DNA of 64,000 nucleotides from positions 207,658 to 271,657 of the forward strand of contig JAEUKB010000085.1 in NCBI GenBank assembly GCA_016794365.1. The letters run 5' to 3'. Of this stretch, positions 8,403-18,068 are shown piece by piece. The position numbers and the translations under genes are program-made. Every line of letters begins with the position of its first letter. Position 1 is the stretch's first letter. The notes beneath the pieces were generated by a model. The model saw nothing but the letters and a program-made list of their open reading frames with translations, ran no database searches and was not told the origin of the DNA. This DNA is from Myxococcales bacterium (GTDB lineage Bacteria; Myxococcota_A; Polyangia; Palsa-1104; JAEUJZ01).

Positions 8403-11400
8403 CTACGACAGCAGCCGCTGGGCATCGGCAAGCAGCGTCACAATCGCGCTTCGCTGTAGCAGCTTGAGTCGAGCCAGACGATCACTCGGCAGCGAGGCAT
8501 GGAGTTCCGACGGAATCAGCGCCAGCAGTGCGGGCCGCAGATCGGCTTGTTCCAGCGCAGAAACCAGCAGTGCTCGTCGAGAAAGTAGCTCACGCACAGA
8601 CGACAAGATCCGATCAAGCTGCGCGCTGGCGAGCTGCGTGCTGGCGAGCTGCGCGCTGGCGAGCTGCGTGCTGGCGAGCTGCGTGCCAGTCATGGACAGC
8701 TCATGCGCCACCGGATCGAGCAGCAGGTGCGCTTGTTCCGTCGTCATCGGCGGAAGTCCCGGCTGAAGCGCGCGCGTCTGAAGCAGCCGAAGCCATGCAC
8801 GCTCTGCGTCGGTGTCAGGCTCGTGTCCGGGCAGCCACAGCGCCATCGCCGCCCGTACGAGCGCGCGCAAGCTGTCTACGTCGCCGACCAGCTCACCGCC
8901 TGCACGCTGAAACAGCACGGACTGACGATGCAAGAGCCGCGCAATCGGTCCTTGCGACGCTTCTTCCGACGAGACACTTGGCTGCGCAGTCAGTCCAAGC
9001 CGTGCGAAATAACCGAGCAGCGTCGTCAGCGGACGAAGCTCATCCGACGGCTGCGGCAAGCGCGACTCACTCGGAGAAAATCGCGACAGCAGCGAACCAC
9101 TCCCCGGAAGGTTTTCACGCAACGCATCCAGCTGCTGCGCAGCCTCGCCACTTGGCTCGACAAACGCCAGCACCGACCGATACAGCGCCCCGAGCGGCGA
9201 GCCCGCTGGGTCGGTCAGCCTCGCGAGCAGCATCACCGCGCCCAGATCGACTCCGTCCGCAAACGCCCGCTCGGCCAGCGCCGACCGAAGCTGGCTCAGA
9301 TCCCAGCCGAGCACGCGACGGACCGGCATCAGCACGCGATCGAGATCACTTAGCGGTCCACGATAGCTCGTCACCGACTGTGAGAGCGCCGCGACCAGCT
9401 GCTCCGGATCTTCCAACGAAGTCAGCAGACGTTCCGCTTGTTCCGTCGGACAGGCCGCATGAAGCAGCAGCCCACAGCCAGCCAGCGCCGACGCCGACAA
9501 GAGCGGCGCGCGTAGCGATTGCAGCGCTGCCGTCGCTTGACGAATCAAACCACCGTCGGATAGCTGAACACCCAGCAGCAACAGCGCTCGCAGCAGCGCC
9601 GGATCACTTGTCCCCGAAAGTGCAGCTTCTCCGTCGGACAGCGCGTCACTGTAGGCACCTTGGTTTTCGTGAAGCTCGGCCCGTCTGCACAGCCAGCGAG
9701 CCCGCTCGATTCCCGACGAGTGCGCAACCAGCGCATCCAGACAAGTGCGCGCTTCTTTCACGTCCCCGAGCGCGAGCGACACCGACCACAGCCGAGCCAG
9801 CGCCGTCGGTTCATTCGGACGCTCGAACAACAGCTCTCTCAGTCGCTCCGACGCGGGAAGCAGCATGCCTGCTCGCTCGTATTGCTGTGCCATCCGCAGC
9901 AGCCAGTCGAGACGCATTCGAGGCTCTGTCACCGACGACAAACCTTGACTCAGAACCGCCGCCGCCGCCGCGTGATTGCCCAGCTCTTGATGAAGCTGTG
10001 CCAGCCGCTCGGTCAGCGCCATTCGCTCGTCGCTGCGTTCACTATTCGCGAGTGCATCTGCAAAGTGCTGAAGTGCCGACGCCAGCTCGCCTTTGCGCAG
10101 CAGCCACTCCGCTTTGGCCAGAAGCACCGCTGCGCGTCGCGGATAGTCCGCACAGACCTGAAGCTGTGGAAACACAGCGTCGGGAGAGCGCCCTTCGACG
10201 ATCAGACAGTCGGCCAGCGCCGTCAGACCCAGCGGACTGAGCGGAACCTGAGCCAGCAGCGCCTGCGCGTAACGCTCGACCGACGGCAAGTCACCTTGTC
10301 GCGCGCACAAAAGCAGGAGCTGACGAAGCGTCTCGATGTTCGACAGACCACTCGACGGCAGCGACAACCGCTGTTCCAGCGTCTTGCGCCGACTGTCGGG
10401 ATGATCTCCACCGTCGAGAACAATCAGTCGCTGCGAGGCTTCCTCGGCACTCTCATCACCCAGCGACGAGGCCTGTCGAAGATACTCGCGCGCGCGCAGC
10501 TCATCGCCAACACGCAGCGCCCACTCGGCAGCAACGAGAAGCTGATGACCTTGCGCACTCCGTGGCAGAAGCTGGGCTGCCCGTCCCGCCACGTCCGCCG
10601 CTTGCAGAAGCTCACCACGCGCAAACAGCAGATCACCCAGTCGCTGCGCCGCGCGTCCCGAGCCGAGCTGCATCGCTTTGCGCAGCGTCGTCACCGCCAG
10701 CGCCGCCTGATGCTGCGGATCGAGAAGCTCCGCTTGCTTAAACAACAGCTCCGCACGCTCACCATCACTCGGACTGGCTGCAATCTCTCGACTGAGCCAC
10801 AGCAGCGCCGACGCCCGATCGCCATCCATTTCAGCACGCATACGCAGAGATGACAGCGACGGCAAGTGCTCGGGATGATGCTGAAGCGCTTCATGAAGCA
10901 GCGTGCTTACCAGCGACGGATCGGACACAAGCTGACTCTTCTGCCACAGCGCCGCTGCGCGCTCTTCCGCGCTCGTCGCGATGTCGAAGAGCTGATCGCA
11001 AAACGGCAGCGCCTTGTCCGGCTGTTTTTGCGACGCATAGTGTCGAATCAGCAGCCGCACAGGACGCGGATCTCTCTCTAGCAGCGACGCAGCCTTCAGC
11101 AGCAGAGGCTCCACTTGCAGCGCGATCTCGACAGGCGGCGGCTCGCTGAGCACAAGCGGCACTTCGCTGACATCTTTCCCATCGACACACAGCAGCAGTC
11201 GCGCCGCCAGCAGCGCACACTCCGCCGCTTCACTTGGCACAAGCTCCGACGAATCACTCGCTTCCAGCAGGTGCTGAAGCGATCGAGCGCGCTGCGACGG
11301 AAGCTCTTGCTGATACAGAACCTGACCCAGCAGCGCATGAGCCGCCGGAATCGTCTCATCCCGAAGCAGTGCCAGCTCAAGCTGCCCGAGCGCTTCCGTC

Positions 11401-13862
11401 GGATAACCCGAGCGCAGCAGCACTTCCCCGAGTGCCACACGAAGCGGCGCAGAGTGTTCCGGCGCACATCGCTTCAGCTCAGCCTCGATAAGTCGGCGCG
11501 CTTGCTCCGCTTGTCCGTCAATCAGCAGTGCAGCCAATTGTCGTCGGGTTTCCCTCAGCGCATTCCGATCTCCCAGCGCTGCCGCTCGCAGCCAGCGCGC
11601 AGCCGCAGCAGCCGTTTCGTCGAGCAGCGACAGACAGACCGCCGACTGCCGAAGCAAAAGCCGCAGCGTCTCTGACTGCGCTGACGCCGACGACAAAAGC
11701 GCCAGCCGCTGATCGAGCCGACGCAGCACCGCTCGCAGGCTGCCACGCTCTTTCAGACGACTTCGCAGCAGCTGAACCGTCTGATCCGGAATCCGCAGCA
11801 GGCCCTCGCTCGCCAACAGCCCGACGGCGCGCATCGAGTCATCATCGGTGGCCGCATGTCCCGTCGAAACAGGAACCGACAGCGCAACCACAAGTGCCTC
11901 CGCTTCCGTCGCACAGTCACCGCTGCGCTGGGCCAGCTCGGATGCAAGGCGCGCGCTCGACCGTCGCCGAGTTCCCGCGCTCTGGTTCATGTCGCGAACG
12001 AGCAAGCTCAGCACACCGACGCGATCGTCAGACTGCTTTCGCCGACGCAGCACCCGCTCACGCACCGCTTCGTCATCAGCACCGACTGAAAGCAAGGCTT
12101 CATCGATCGAAGCCAGCAGGCTGGGCCCCACGTACTGCGCTGCGCGACGGAGCAAGTCCACGCGCGCGTCATCGACTTCGTGCATCGACCAAGCGTAGAG
12201 CGAAACCCCGAGACGCGTCGTGTCACCCAAGCTCTGAAACAGTGCAGCCAGCGACGACCATGCCGCTGCGCCTGCGCCCGCTTCGACGGCAAGACCCAGC
12301 TCACGCTCTTCACCGGCGTAGTCACCGTCGTGATGCGCGATCTCTGCCAAGCGAAGATAGACGTGCGCCAAGTCGCTGCCGCCAAGCTGCTTGTCTTGTA
12401 GCGCTCGTCGATAATGCTGGGCGGCTTCTCCAAAATCACCCGCGATGAACAAGTGATCTCCGAGAGACAGCGAGCTACCTGACTCTCGACGCTCAATCGG
12501 TGGTGGATCCAGACAAGCATCCGACAAGAGCTTGGCCGACAGCGACTGAAGCAGCGTCAGCGCATCATCGGACAAAAGCGTCAGGGTCGGTCCCACGTCG
12601 CCCGTCGAGCCCAAGTCATGCGCTTCGGAAGCCAGCGACACAGCCCGAGCTTCATCGTCGGACAGCGCCGCCGCCCAGAGCAACATAAGCAGGCGATCTT
12701 CCGTCGCAGAAGCTGGCTGATGGGCAAGCTGGATCAGCTCCGTCACAGTCTCTTCGCGAGCCATCGCTGCACGCTGTGCAAGCTGAAGCAGCTGGAAGCC
12801 CACCGTCTGGCCGCCCGACGACAGCGATGCAAGCAGCATCGAGACTTCGTCGCGACGACTCGGCACCATCGACAAGATCTGCGCCCGTCGAAGCTGCGCA
12901 ATTGGGGCCAGCGAATCTACTCTTCCGACGATGTGATACGCAGCCAGCGCCGCCGCGATGTCACCTTCCGTCAGCAGACGATCCGCCAGCAGCAGCGACT
13001 CAATCTGCCCACCATCTACCGTCGAGCGACCGCGAGGATCATCATCAAACTCGACGCTCACCGCCAGACCTTCGTAGATGAGCCGTAGTGTGCCCGACTG
13101 GACTTCGAGCAGCGCCAGCGCCGCCGTCTGAGGATCCGCCGCGCGATAGCCGTGCCGAGGCAGAACCTGAAGCAGCGCGTCCCAGAGCAGATCGACGCCG
13201 ACCTCGCGCAGACCGTGTGCAAAGAGCAGTCGCATCCCGAGTCCCGGCGCAGACTCAATCGACGGCAACAGCGGTGACTCCGTCGAAGCCTGCCGAAACG
13301 TCAGCAGCGCCGAGCCCACCGACAGCGCCAGCGACAAGCTAAGCAGCGGCGGCGGAACCTGCGAGGTGCCATAAATGCGAAGATCTCCGTCGAGCAGATT
13401 CATTCCCAGCGCCAGCGGCTCACTGCTGCGCCGGGGACCACGAAAGTCCTGACGACCCGGTCCAAGCGGCACACGCAGCGAACACCACAGGCCATTTTCC
13501 GACGACGATGGAAAGTGCCCAATGATCAGAAACAAAGGCTGCTCACCGTCGGACACAAAGCGAACCGCCAGACGATCGGGCCGAGGCACCTGCGCAGGCA
13601 GCGTCGCCACAATCGCCGGAAGCTGCGTCGCAATCACACGCGCCAGCTGCGCTTCACCCAGCTCAATCACCGCAGAGCGAACCCGACCACGACGATGCGT
13701 CAGCGACTCACCGGGACGCGCTTCAAGATCGACGGTCAGCTCACACAACCGCCCACAGTCGATTGACTCGGCGGAACCAAGCGTAAGACGCAGCCGTCCC
13801 GGCGACAAAAGCTGCTCGCGGAGCGGACTGGGCGACGGAGAACTGGACGGCTCGACACTCAA
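8403..13862 (-). CDS. Giant TPR-repeat protein (1819 aa)
   Basis: The start is a TTG at 13862, supported by AAAGGGG about 7 bases upstream and a position 17 bases after the nadC stop. The protein is almost entirely helical repeats of the TPR kind, for example DHLFIAGDFGEAAQHYRRAL, YPTEALGQLELALLRDETIP and ALLGQVLYQQELPSQRARSL, rich in Leu, Ala, Ser and Arg. No signal peptide, membrane helix or catalytic motif is visible. Near the C-terminus it has a 5-residue tandem repeat (TQLAS/AQLAS). Such proteins are scaffolds. In this operon its most obvious partner is the PEGA pseudokinase encoded just downstream. The family beyond TPR is not recognised. Confidence 0.82.
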   Translation of the reverse strand: MSVEPSSSPSPSPLREQLLSPGRLRLTLGSAESIDCGRLCELTVDLEARPGESLTHRRGRVRSAVIELGEAQLARVIATQLPAIVATLPAQVPRPDRLAVRFVSDGEQPLFLIIGHFPSSSENGLWCSLRVPLGPGRQDFRGPRRSSEPLALGMNLLDGDLRIYGTSQVPPPLLSLSLALSVGSALLTFRQASTESPLLPSIESAPGLGMRLLFAHGLREVGVDLLWDALLQVLPRHGYRAADPQTAALALLEVQSGTLRLIYEGLAVSVEFDDDPRGRSTVDGGQIESLLLADRLLTEGDIAAALAAYHIVGRVDSLAPIAQLRRAQILSMVPSRRDEVSMLLASLSSGGQTVGFQLLQLAQRAAMAREETVTELIQLAHQPASATEDRLLMLLWAAALSDDEARAVSLASEAHDLGSTGDVGPTLTLLSDDALTLLQSLSAKLLSDACLDPPPIERRESGSSLSLGDHLFIAGDFGEAAQHYRRALQDKQLGGSDLAHVYLRLAEIAHHDGDYAGEERELGLAVEAGAGAAAWSSLAALFQSLGDTTRLGVSLYAWSMHEVDDARVDLLRRAAQYVGPSLLASIDEALLSVGADDEAVRERVLRRRKQSDDRVGVLSLLVRDMNQSAGTRRRSSARLASELAQRSGDCATEAEALVVALSVPVSTGHAATDDDSMRAVGLLASEGLLRIPDQTVQLLRSRLKERGSLRAVLRRLDQRLALLSSASAQSETLRLLLRQSAVCLSLLDETAAAAARWLRAAALGDRNALRETRRQLAALLIDGQAEQARRLIEAELKRCAPEHSAPLRVALGEVLLRSGYPTEALGQLELALLRDETIPAAHALLGQVLYQQELPSQRARSLQHLLEASDSSELVPSEAAECALLAARLLLCVDGKDVSEVPLVLSEPPPVEIALQVEPLLLKAASLLERDPRPVRLLIRHYASQKQPDKALPFCDQLFDIATSAEERAAALWQKSQLVSDPSLVSTLLHEALQHHPEHLPSLSSLRMRAEMDGDRASALLWLSREIAASPSDGERAELLFKQAELLDPQHQAALAVTTLRKAMQLGSGRAAQRLGDLLFARGELLQAADVAGRAAQLLPRSAQGHQLLVAAEWALRVGDELRAREYLRQASSLGDESAEEASQRLIVLDGGDHPDSRRKTLEQRLSLPSSGLSNIETLRQLLLLCARQGDLPSVERYAQALLAQVPLSPLGLTALADCLIVEGRSPDAVFPQLQVCADYPRRAAVLLAKAEWLLRKGELASALQHFADALANSERSDERMALTERLAQLHQELGNHAAAAAVLSQGLSSVTEPRMRLDWLLRMAQQYERAGMLLPASERLRELLFERPNEPTALARLWSVSLALGDVKEARTCLDALVAHSSGIERARWLCRRAELHENQGAYSDALSDGEAALSGTSDPALLRALLLLGVQLSDGGLIRQATAALQSLRAPLLSASALAGCGLLLHAACPTEQAERLLTSLEDPEQLVAALSQSVTSYRGPLSDLDRVLMPVRRVLGWDLSQLRSALAERAFADGVDLGAVMLLARLTDPAGSPLGALYRSVLAFVEPSGEAAQQLDALRENLPGSGSLLSRFSPSESRLPQPSDELRPLTTLLGYFARLGLTAQPSVSSEEASQGPIARLLHRQSVLFQRAGGELVGDVDSLRALVRAAMALWLPGHEPDTDAERAWLRLLQTRALQPGLPPMTTEQAHLLLDPVAHELSMTGTQLASTQLASAQLASTQLASAQLDRILSSVRELLSRRALLVSALEQADLRPALLALIPSELHASLPSDRLARLKLLQRSAIVTLLADAQRLLS
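8617..8685. repeat. 15-bp tandem repeat inside the giant TPR gene
   Basis: The unit GCTGGCGAGCTGCGT/C repeats four to five times and encodes (on the minus strand) TQLAS/AQLAS pentapeptides. The period is a multiple of 3, so copy-number change would lengthen a helical linker without breaking the frame. Confidence 0.85.
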
Positions 13863-13878
13863 CAGCGACCCCTTTGGC

Positions 13879-14763
13879 CTACACTTCCACTTCCAGTGAA
13901 AGATCGGCTGCCGTCACAGAGTGCGTCAAGGCTCCGACGCTGATAAGGTCAGCGCCTGCTTCTGCATAGGCTCGCACCGTCGCCAAGCTGACGCCACCAG
14001 AGACTTCGATGAGCGGTCGTCGCGGATCACCCACGCTCGGCAGCCTCGTCAGCGCTTCTCGAACCAGCTCCGGCGACATGTTGTCGAGCAGCAGCACCTC
14101 AACACCTGCCGAGAGAGCGTCCTCGATCTGCTCCAGCGCGGTGATCTCTGCTTCAATCCGAACCGTGTGCGGAGCGTACGCGCGGGCCCGACGAATCGCT
14201 TCTCCGACGCCACCAGCCGCCGCGACATGGTTGTCTTTGATAAGCACGCCCGAGCCCAAGTCCGCTCGGTGATTGTGCGCACCGCCGTGACGCACCGCTC
14301 GCTTGTCCAGAAAGCGAAATCCCGGCGCTGTCTTGCGCGTATCGACGATGCGCGCCGAGGTTCCCGCCACCGCATGAACGTAGCGACGAGCCAGCGTCGC
14401 AATTCCCGACAGTCGCTGGACAAAGTTTAGCGCCGTTCGCTCTGCCGCCAGGATCGATCGCAGCGGCCCTTCGATGCGCATCACCTGGGTGTGCGGATGA
14501 ATCGAGCTACCGTCGGGAAACAGCGTCGTCGTCGCGATCCGTACGTCCACCGCCCGAAGAACCGCTGTCACAACGTCGAGCCCCGACAGCACCAGCTCGC
14601 TCTTGGCCAAGATCACCGCCTGCGCCGTATCGTGAGAGCCAAAGATCGCTTCGCTCGTCACGTCGCCTCGGCCAAGATCTTCGTCGAGTGCCAGCTCGAT
14701 CAAGCGACCGACCGCTGGCGGCAAGCAAGTCGCTCCGTCCGGCACTTTTGCGATAAGGGTCAT
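13879..14763 (-). CDS. nadC: Nicotinate-nucleotide pyrophosphorylase (carboxylating)
   Basis: A 294-aa protein, the usual length for NadC. It converts quinolinate and PRPP to nicotinate mononucleotide, CO2 and pyrophosphate in de novo NAD synthesis. Signature stretches: ALDEDLGRGDVTSEAIF, NFVQRLSGIATLARRYV, DTRKTAPGFRFLDKRAVRHG, GVLIKDNH, EVLLLDNM and VSGGVSLATVRAYAEAGAD, which include the Arg, Lys and His residues that bind substrate. nadA and nadB are not in the window. It sits mid-operon between a HAD phosphatase gene (29 bases upstream) and the giant TPR gene (16 bases downstream). Confidence 0.95.
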   Translation of the reverse strand: MTLIAKVPDGATCLPPAVGRLIELALDEDLGRGDVTSEAIFGSHDTAQAVILAKSELVLSGLDVVTAVLRAVDVRIATTTLFPDGSSIHPHTQVMRIEGPLRSILAAERTALNFVQRLSGIATLARRYVHAVAGTSARIVDTRKTAPGFRFLDKRAVRHGGAHNHRADLGSGVLIKDNHVAAAGGVGEAIRRARAYAPHTVRIEAEITALEQIEDALSAGVEVLLLDNMSPELVREALTRLPSVGDPRRPLIEVSGGVSLATVRAYAEAGADLISVGALTHSVTAADLSLEVEV

Positions 14764-14792
14764 TCCGCGTCTCTCCTGCGCGCTGGGATGTT

Positions 14793-15443
14793 CTACCAGC
14801 TTAAAATTGGCCAGCCACGATGGCGAGCATAGCGAACCAAGCGACGATCGGGATTGACGGCGACGGGCTGACCGACGCGAAGGAGCATCGGCAAGTCGCT
14901 GTAGCTATCGGTGTAAAAATAGCTCTGCGCTAGATCGATCCCGTGCGACGACGCAAACCGCTCGGCGTGATGGACTTTCCCTTCGCCATAGCAAGCGGGC
15001 GACTCCACCGTGCCGGAAAATCGGCCATTTTCGACGGCAAGCCGCGTACACAGCACATGCGGAATCGTCAGCTCTTCGGCGAGCGGCTCGGCGACATACG
15101 GCGTTGCACCGGTCAGCAGCACAATCCGGTCGCCTTGCTGACGATGCGTTTCCAGTGCCTCGCGCGCAATCGGTGAGACGGTGTCGCGAATCTCGGATCG
15201 ATAAAACTCACCGACTTTTTCGCGCATCTCCGACTCTGCATCGCCCGCCATATCGAGCGCCAGCTTGGCCGCCACCGACTCCATGTTGAGCAGCGACAGA
15301 CGATACTGAAACAGCCAAAAGCCGCTCTTGAGCAGCATCGGCAGACCGATCTCACCGCGCCGTCGCAGATACTTGATCCAGCGAGAGCCACTGTTGACGC
15401 GCAAGAGCGTCAGGTCCATGTCAAAAAAAGCAGCTCTGGCCAT
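14793..15443 (-). CDS. HAD-IB family phosphatase (SerB-like)
   Basis: A 216-aa protein with the HAD nucleophile motif FFDMDLTLL (DxDxT at residues 8-12), motif II LLTGATPYVA and motif III/IV region KVHHAERFA ... YFYTDSYSDLPML. This is the IB subfamily, which includes phosphoserine phosphatases and related enzymes for small phosphorylated metabolites. The true substrate cannot be read from sequence. It lies between the rhodanese-UspA gene (21 bases upstream) and nadC (29 bases downstream) on the same strand. Confidence 0.85.
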   Translation of the reverse strand: MARAAFFDMDLTLLRVNSGSRWIKYLRRRGEIGLPMLLKSGFWLFQYRLSLLNMESVAAKLALDMAGDAESEMREKVGEFYRSEIRDTVSPIAREALETHRQQGDRIVLLTGATPYVAEPLAEELTIPHVLCTRLAVENGRFSGTVESPACYGEGKVHHAERFASSHGIDLAQSYFYTDSYSDLPMLLRVGQPVAVNPDRRLVRYARHRGWPILSW

Positions 15444-15464
15444 CGCCTTTTCGATCCAAATCGC

Positions 15465-16388
15465 TTAGTGCGCCGTCGGACGAACCACCAGCACTGGACA
15501 CGTTGCGCCGCGCATCAGCTTTTCCGCAACCGATCCAAGCAACAGGTGCGAAACGCCCTTGCGACCGTGCGTCCCCACGATGAGCAGATCTCCATCGAGC
15601 GACTTGATCTCCTCGAGCAGCGCTTCGGGCATCCGTCCTTGCAGCAGCCGCCAGTGAACCGTCACTTTCGCCGAAGTCTCCGCCGCTGCGATGTCGCTCA
15701 TCCGACGACTGGCAGCCTCACTACGACCTTGCAGCAGACGCTCTTCCCAATCGAGCGGCATTCCCTCGAGCGCAAAGGCTTCCAAGCCCGGCGGCAGCGG
15801 CGCGGGCTCCAGAACGTGAACCAGCGTGATGCGGCTGCCGAGCGGCTCAGCCAGCGACTTGGCCATCCGCAGCGCAGGCTCGGACAGCTCTGTGAGATCG
15901 GTCGCGACGATGATGTGCTTGGGTGTCATGGTCTGTCCCTCGAAAACGTGGTGTCGAAAGTGGCTCAGATCTGGCTGCGGTTCACCGAGCACCGTCGGAC
16001 GCCCTGATTCCTTCCAGCCGCGAAATCCCCCAGCCAGCGAGCGCACGCGAGTGTAGCCCATCCTGCCGAGCGACTGCGTCGCAAGTGCCGAGCGATATCC
16101 GCCGCCGCAATACAGCACAATCGCCGTCTCTTCGTGCGGAACCAGGCGCTCGACATCTCGCTCGAGAATGCCTCGGCCAAGGTGCGTCGATCCGGGGATG
16201 CGCTCCGTCAGCCACTCGTGGTCTTCGCGTACGTCCAGAAAGAACAGTGGCGCTGGCTCACGGCCCGACAGGATCAGGCGCTGACGCTCGGACAGCTCTT
16301 CCTCGAAGTCGGCAGCGCTGATCTCGACGATCTCGCGACGGGCCTGTTCACACAGACGAAGAAAATGTGGCGAGTGATCGGCAGCCAT
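15465..16388 (-). CDS. Rhodanese-UspA fusion protein
   Basis: A 307-aa protein with two domains. Residues about 25-135 are a rhodanese domain: FFLDVREDHEWLTERIPGS, active-site loop CGGGYRS with the sulfur-carrying Cys, then GFRGWKESG. Residues about 155-305 are a universal stress protein domain: IIVATDLTELSEPALRMAKS, VHVLEPAP and the ATP-binding signature GTHGRKGVSHLLLGSVAE, ending CPVLVVRP. The Met at the junction (MTPKHI) looks like the start of an ancestral stand-alone UspA. The fusion would link persulfide transfer to a nucleotide-binding stress module in the cytoplasm. First gene of the five-gene minus-strand run. Confidence 0.9.
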   Translation of the reverse strand: MAADHSPHFLRLCEQARREIVEISAADFEEELSERQRLILSGREPAPLFFLDVREDHEWLTERIPGSTHLGRGILERDVERLVPHEETAIVLYCGGGYRSALATQSLGRMGYTRVRSLAGGFRGWKESGRPTVLGEPQPDLSHFRHHVFEGQTMTPKHIIVATDLTELSEPALRMAKSLAEPLGSRITLVHVLEPAPLPPGLEAFALEGMPLDWEERLLQGRSEAASRRMSDIAAAETSAKVTVHWRLLQGRMPEALLEEIKSLDGDLLIVGTHGRKGVSHLLLGSVAEKLMRGATCPVLVVRPTAH

Positions 16389-16643
16389 GGCCGCACAGTA
16401 GCGAAGCCCCGCTCAAGCTGCAATCCTTCCGTCGCGAAACCAACGATCAGAAGCCAGCGTCTCGACTGTGAGCCCAGTCACTACTTGTCCCGCTCGCGCT
16501 GACGTTCACGCAGCAAAACGATGGGTCCGATTCCAGCGACGAGCTGGTCCGACCCGTGATCGCTAAATTTTTACGTCGCTCGCACCGTAATAACCAGCAA
16601 AGGCAGCAAGCCAAGTAAAATGGCTCCACCTGGAGGAGAAGAG

Positions 16644-17138
16644 ATGATGTCGGCCAACTACCCTGCAACGGCTCAGTCTGTCCGTCGAGCAGGTCTGATT
16701 TCGGGGGCACTGTCTGCACTGCTGGCACTGGCTGTACTGAGCGCACCGTCGGCCCACGCTGCCGCACCCGCTGCACCCGCCGCCGCCAAAGCCCCCGCCA
16801 AGGCTCCGGCTAAAGGCAAGGCCAAGGGCAAGGGCAAAGGGGGAGGCACCGCCGCTGAGCTTACGCAGATGCTCGTCGCCAAAGGCAGCCAAGTACAGGA
16901 CTGTGCTGTCTCTGGCGCGCTGGATGTCGGCGCAAGTCGCGTCGAGATCGCCACCAAAGTCACGATCAACGGACGCGGCCAGGTCATCAACATCACCACC
17001 AACGTCAAAGTGGACAAAGGCCCCGACGGAAGCAAAGTCCGCGAGTGCGTTGACAACCTGATCCGCACGATCCAGTTCCCAGCATCGGCAGCACCGATGA
17101 TCACCATCGAGCGCAACTGGACCATCGCATCGACCTAA
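16644..17138 (+). CDS. Exported Ala/Lys-rich protein with AgmX/PglI-like C-terminal region
   Basis: About 164 aa; the start at 16644 (or ATG at 16647) follows a strong GGAGGAG site at 16632-16638. Signal peptide ends near APSAHA-AAP. A low-complexity Ala/Pro/Lys/Gly linker (KAPAKGKAKGKGKGGG) precedes a domain of about 90 residues containing VQDCAVSGAL, VEIATKVTINGRGQVINI and ECVDNLIRTIQFP. The paired Cys and the closing C-x-x-x-I-R-x-x-x-FP pattern resemble the small C-terminal domain of myxobacterial AgmX/PglI-type proteins, a resemblance from memory and not certain. Likely periplasmic. Confidence 0.62.
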   Translation: MMSANYPATAQSVRRAGLISGALSALLALAVLSAPSAHAAAPAAPAAAKAPAKAPAKGKAKGKGKGGGTAAELTQMLVAKGSQVQDCAVSGALDVGASRVEIATKVTINGRGQVINITTNVKVDKGPDGSKVRECVDNLIRTIQFPASAAPMITIERNWTIAST

Positions 17139-17204
17139 TCGCCGCAGAAGCTGCGATGGCTGCTGGTCTGTCTCCTTCAGAGCGTGCGCAGCCGTAGCTC
17201 GCGG

Positions 17205-18068
17205 CTACCTTGCCCGCGTCCGCTTCGGATCGATGAAGTCGCGCAGCCCGTCGCCCAGCAAGTTACAGCCGAGCACCAGCAGCGCAATCGCCAAGCCCGG
17301 CGCCAAGATAAGGTGCCTCGTCCGCCAAAAGAAGTTCGTACCTTGCGCCAGCAGCGCGCCCCAGGTGTACGGCACCGGCGGACCCAGACCCAAAAAGCTG
17401 AGGCTTGCTTCGACCAGCACCACGCCCGCAAAACCAAACGTCGCCTGCACAATGATCGGCGACCAGATGTTCGGCAGGATGTGCCGCAGCATCACCCGCC
17501 ACGGACTACAGCCCACCGAGCGCGCCGCGAGCACATATTCCTGCTCTCGAACGCGCAGCACCTGCGCCCGCGCCACCCGCGCATAACCAACCCAGCCGTT
17601 CACCGCCAGCGCAAAGATCAGCACACCGACGCCCGCTTTCGGTACCAGCGCCACGATCGCAATGTTTAGCAAGATCCCCGGAAACGCGAGCAGCACGTCG
17701 ATGATGCGCATCACCAGCTCATCCAACCAGCCGCCCAGATAGCCCGCCGACACACCGATCAGCAGCCCGAGCGACAGACACAGCCCAACCACCGACGAGC
17801 ACAAACCCAGCAGCAGCCGCGCTCCGTAACACATCTGCACCAGCAAGTCGCAGCCGTTTTCGTCGGTACCCAGCCAGTGCCGCCGACTCGGACCTTCCAG
17901 CAGGTGATCCAGATCCTGCGCCGACGGAGAGTCAGACAAAATCAGCGGTCCAAGCAGCCCCACAAGCACAAACCCAAGTAAGAGCAAAGCGCCCAGCCAC
18001 GCCGCCGTTCCCAGCGTCGGCAGCATCCACTTTGACTGCGTCTGCGACTGCGACTGCGCCTGGCTCAT
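17205..18068 (-). CDS. Peptide ABC transporter permease (OppC/DppC type)
   Basis: A 287-aa inner-membrane protein with a hydrophobic N-terminal helix, the OppC-type phrase HWLGTDENGCDLLVQMCYGAR, and the EAA loop EQEYVLAARSVGCSPWRVMLRHILPN that docks on an ABC ATPase. It ends SFLGLGPPVPYTWGALLAQG ... LGDGLRDFIDPK as in OppC/DppC. It starts inside the last codons of the OppB-type gene (4-base overlap), so the two subunits are co-translated. No ATPase genes or binding protein are adjacent. Confidence 0.92.
   Translation of the reverse strand: MSQAQSQSQTQSKWMLPTLGTAAWLGALLLLGFVLVGLLGPLILSDSPSAQDLDHLLEGPSRRHWLGTDENGCDLLVQMCYGARLLLGLCSSVVGLCLSLGLLIGVSAGYLGGWLDELVMRIIDVLLAFPGILLNIAIVALVPKAGVGVLIFALAVNGWVGYARVARAQVLRVREQEYVLAARSVGCSPWRVMLRHILPNIWSPIIVQATFGFAGVVLVEASLSFLGLGPPVPYTWGALLAQGTNFFWRTRHLILAPGLAIALLVLGCNLLGDGLRDFIDPKRTRAR

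Noticed and set aside
8528..10240. Plus-strand frame opposite the giant TPR gene
   Set aside because: Ala/Pro/Arg-rich shadow of Leu/Ser codons; no family features.
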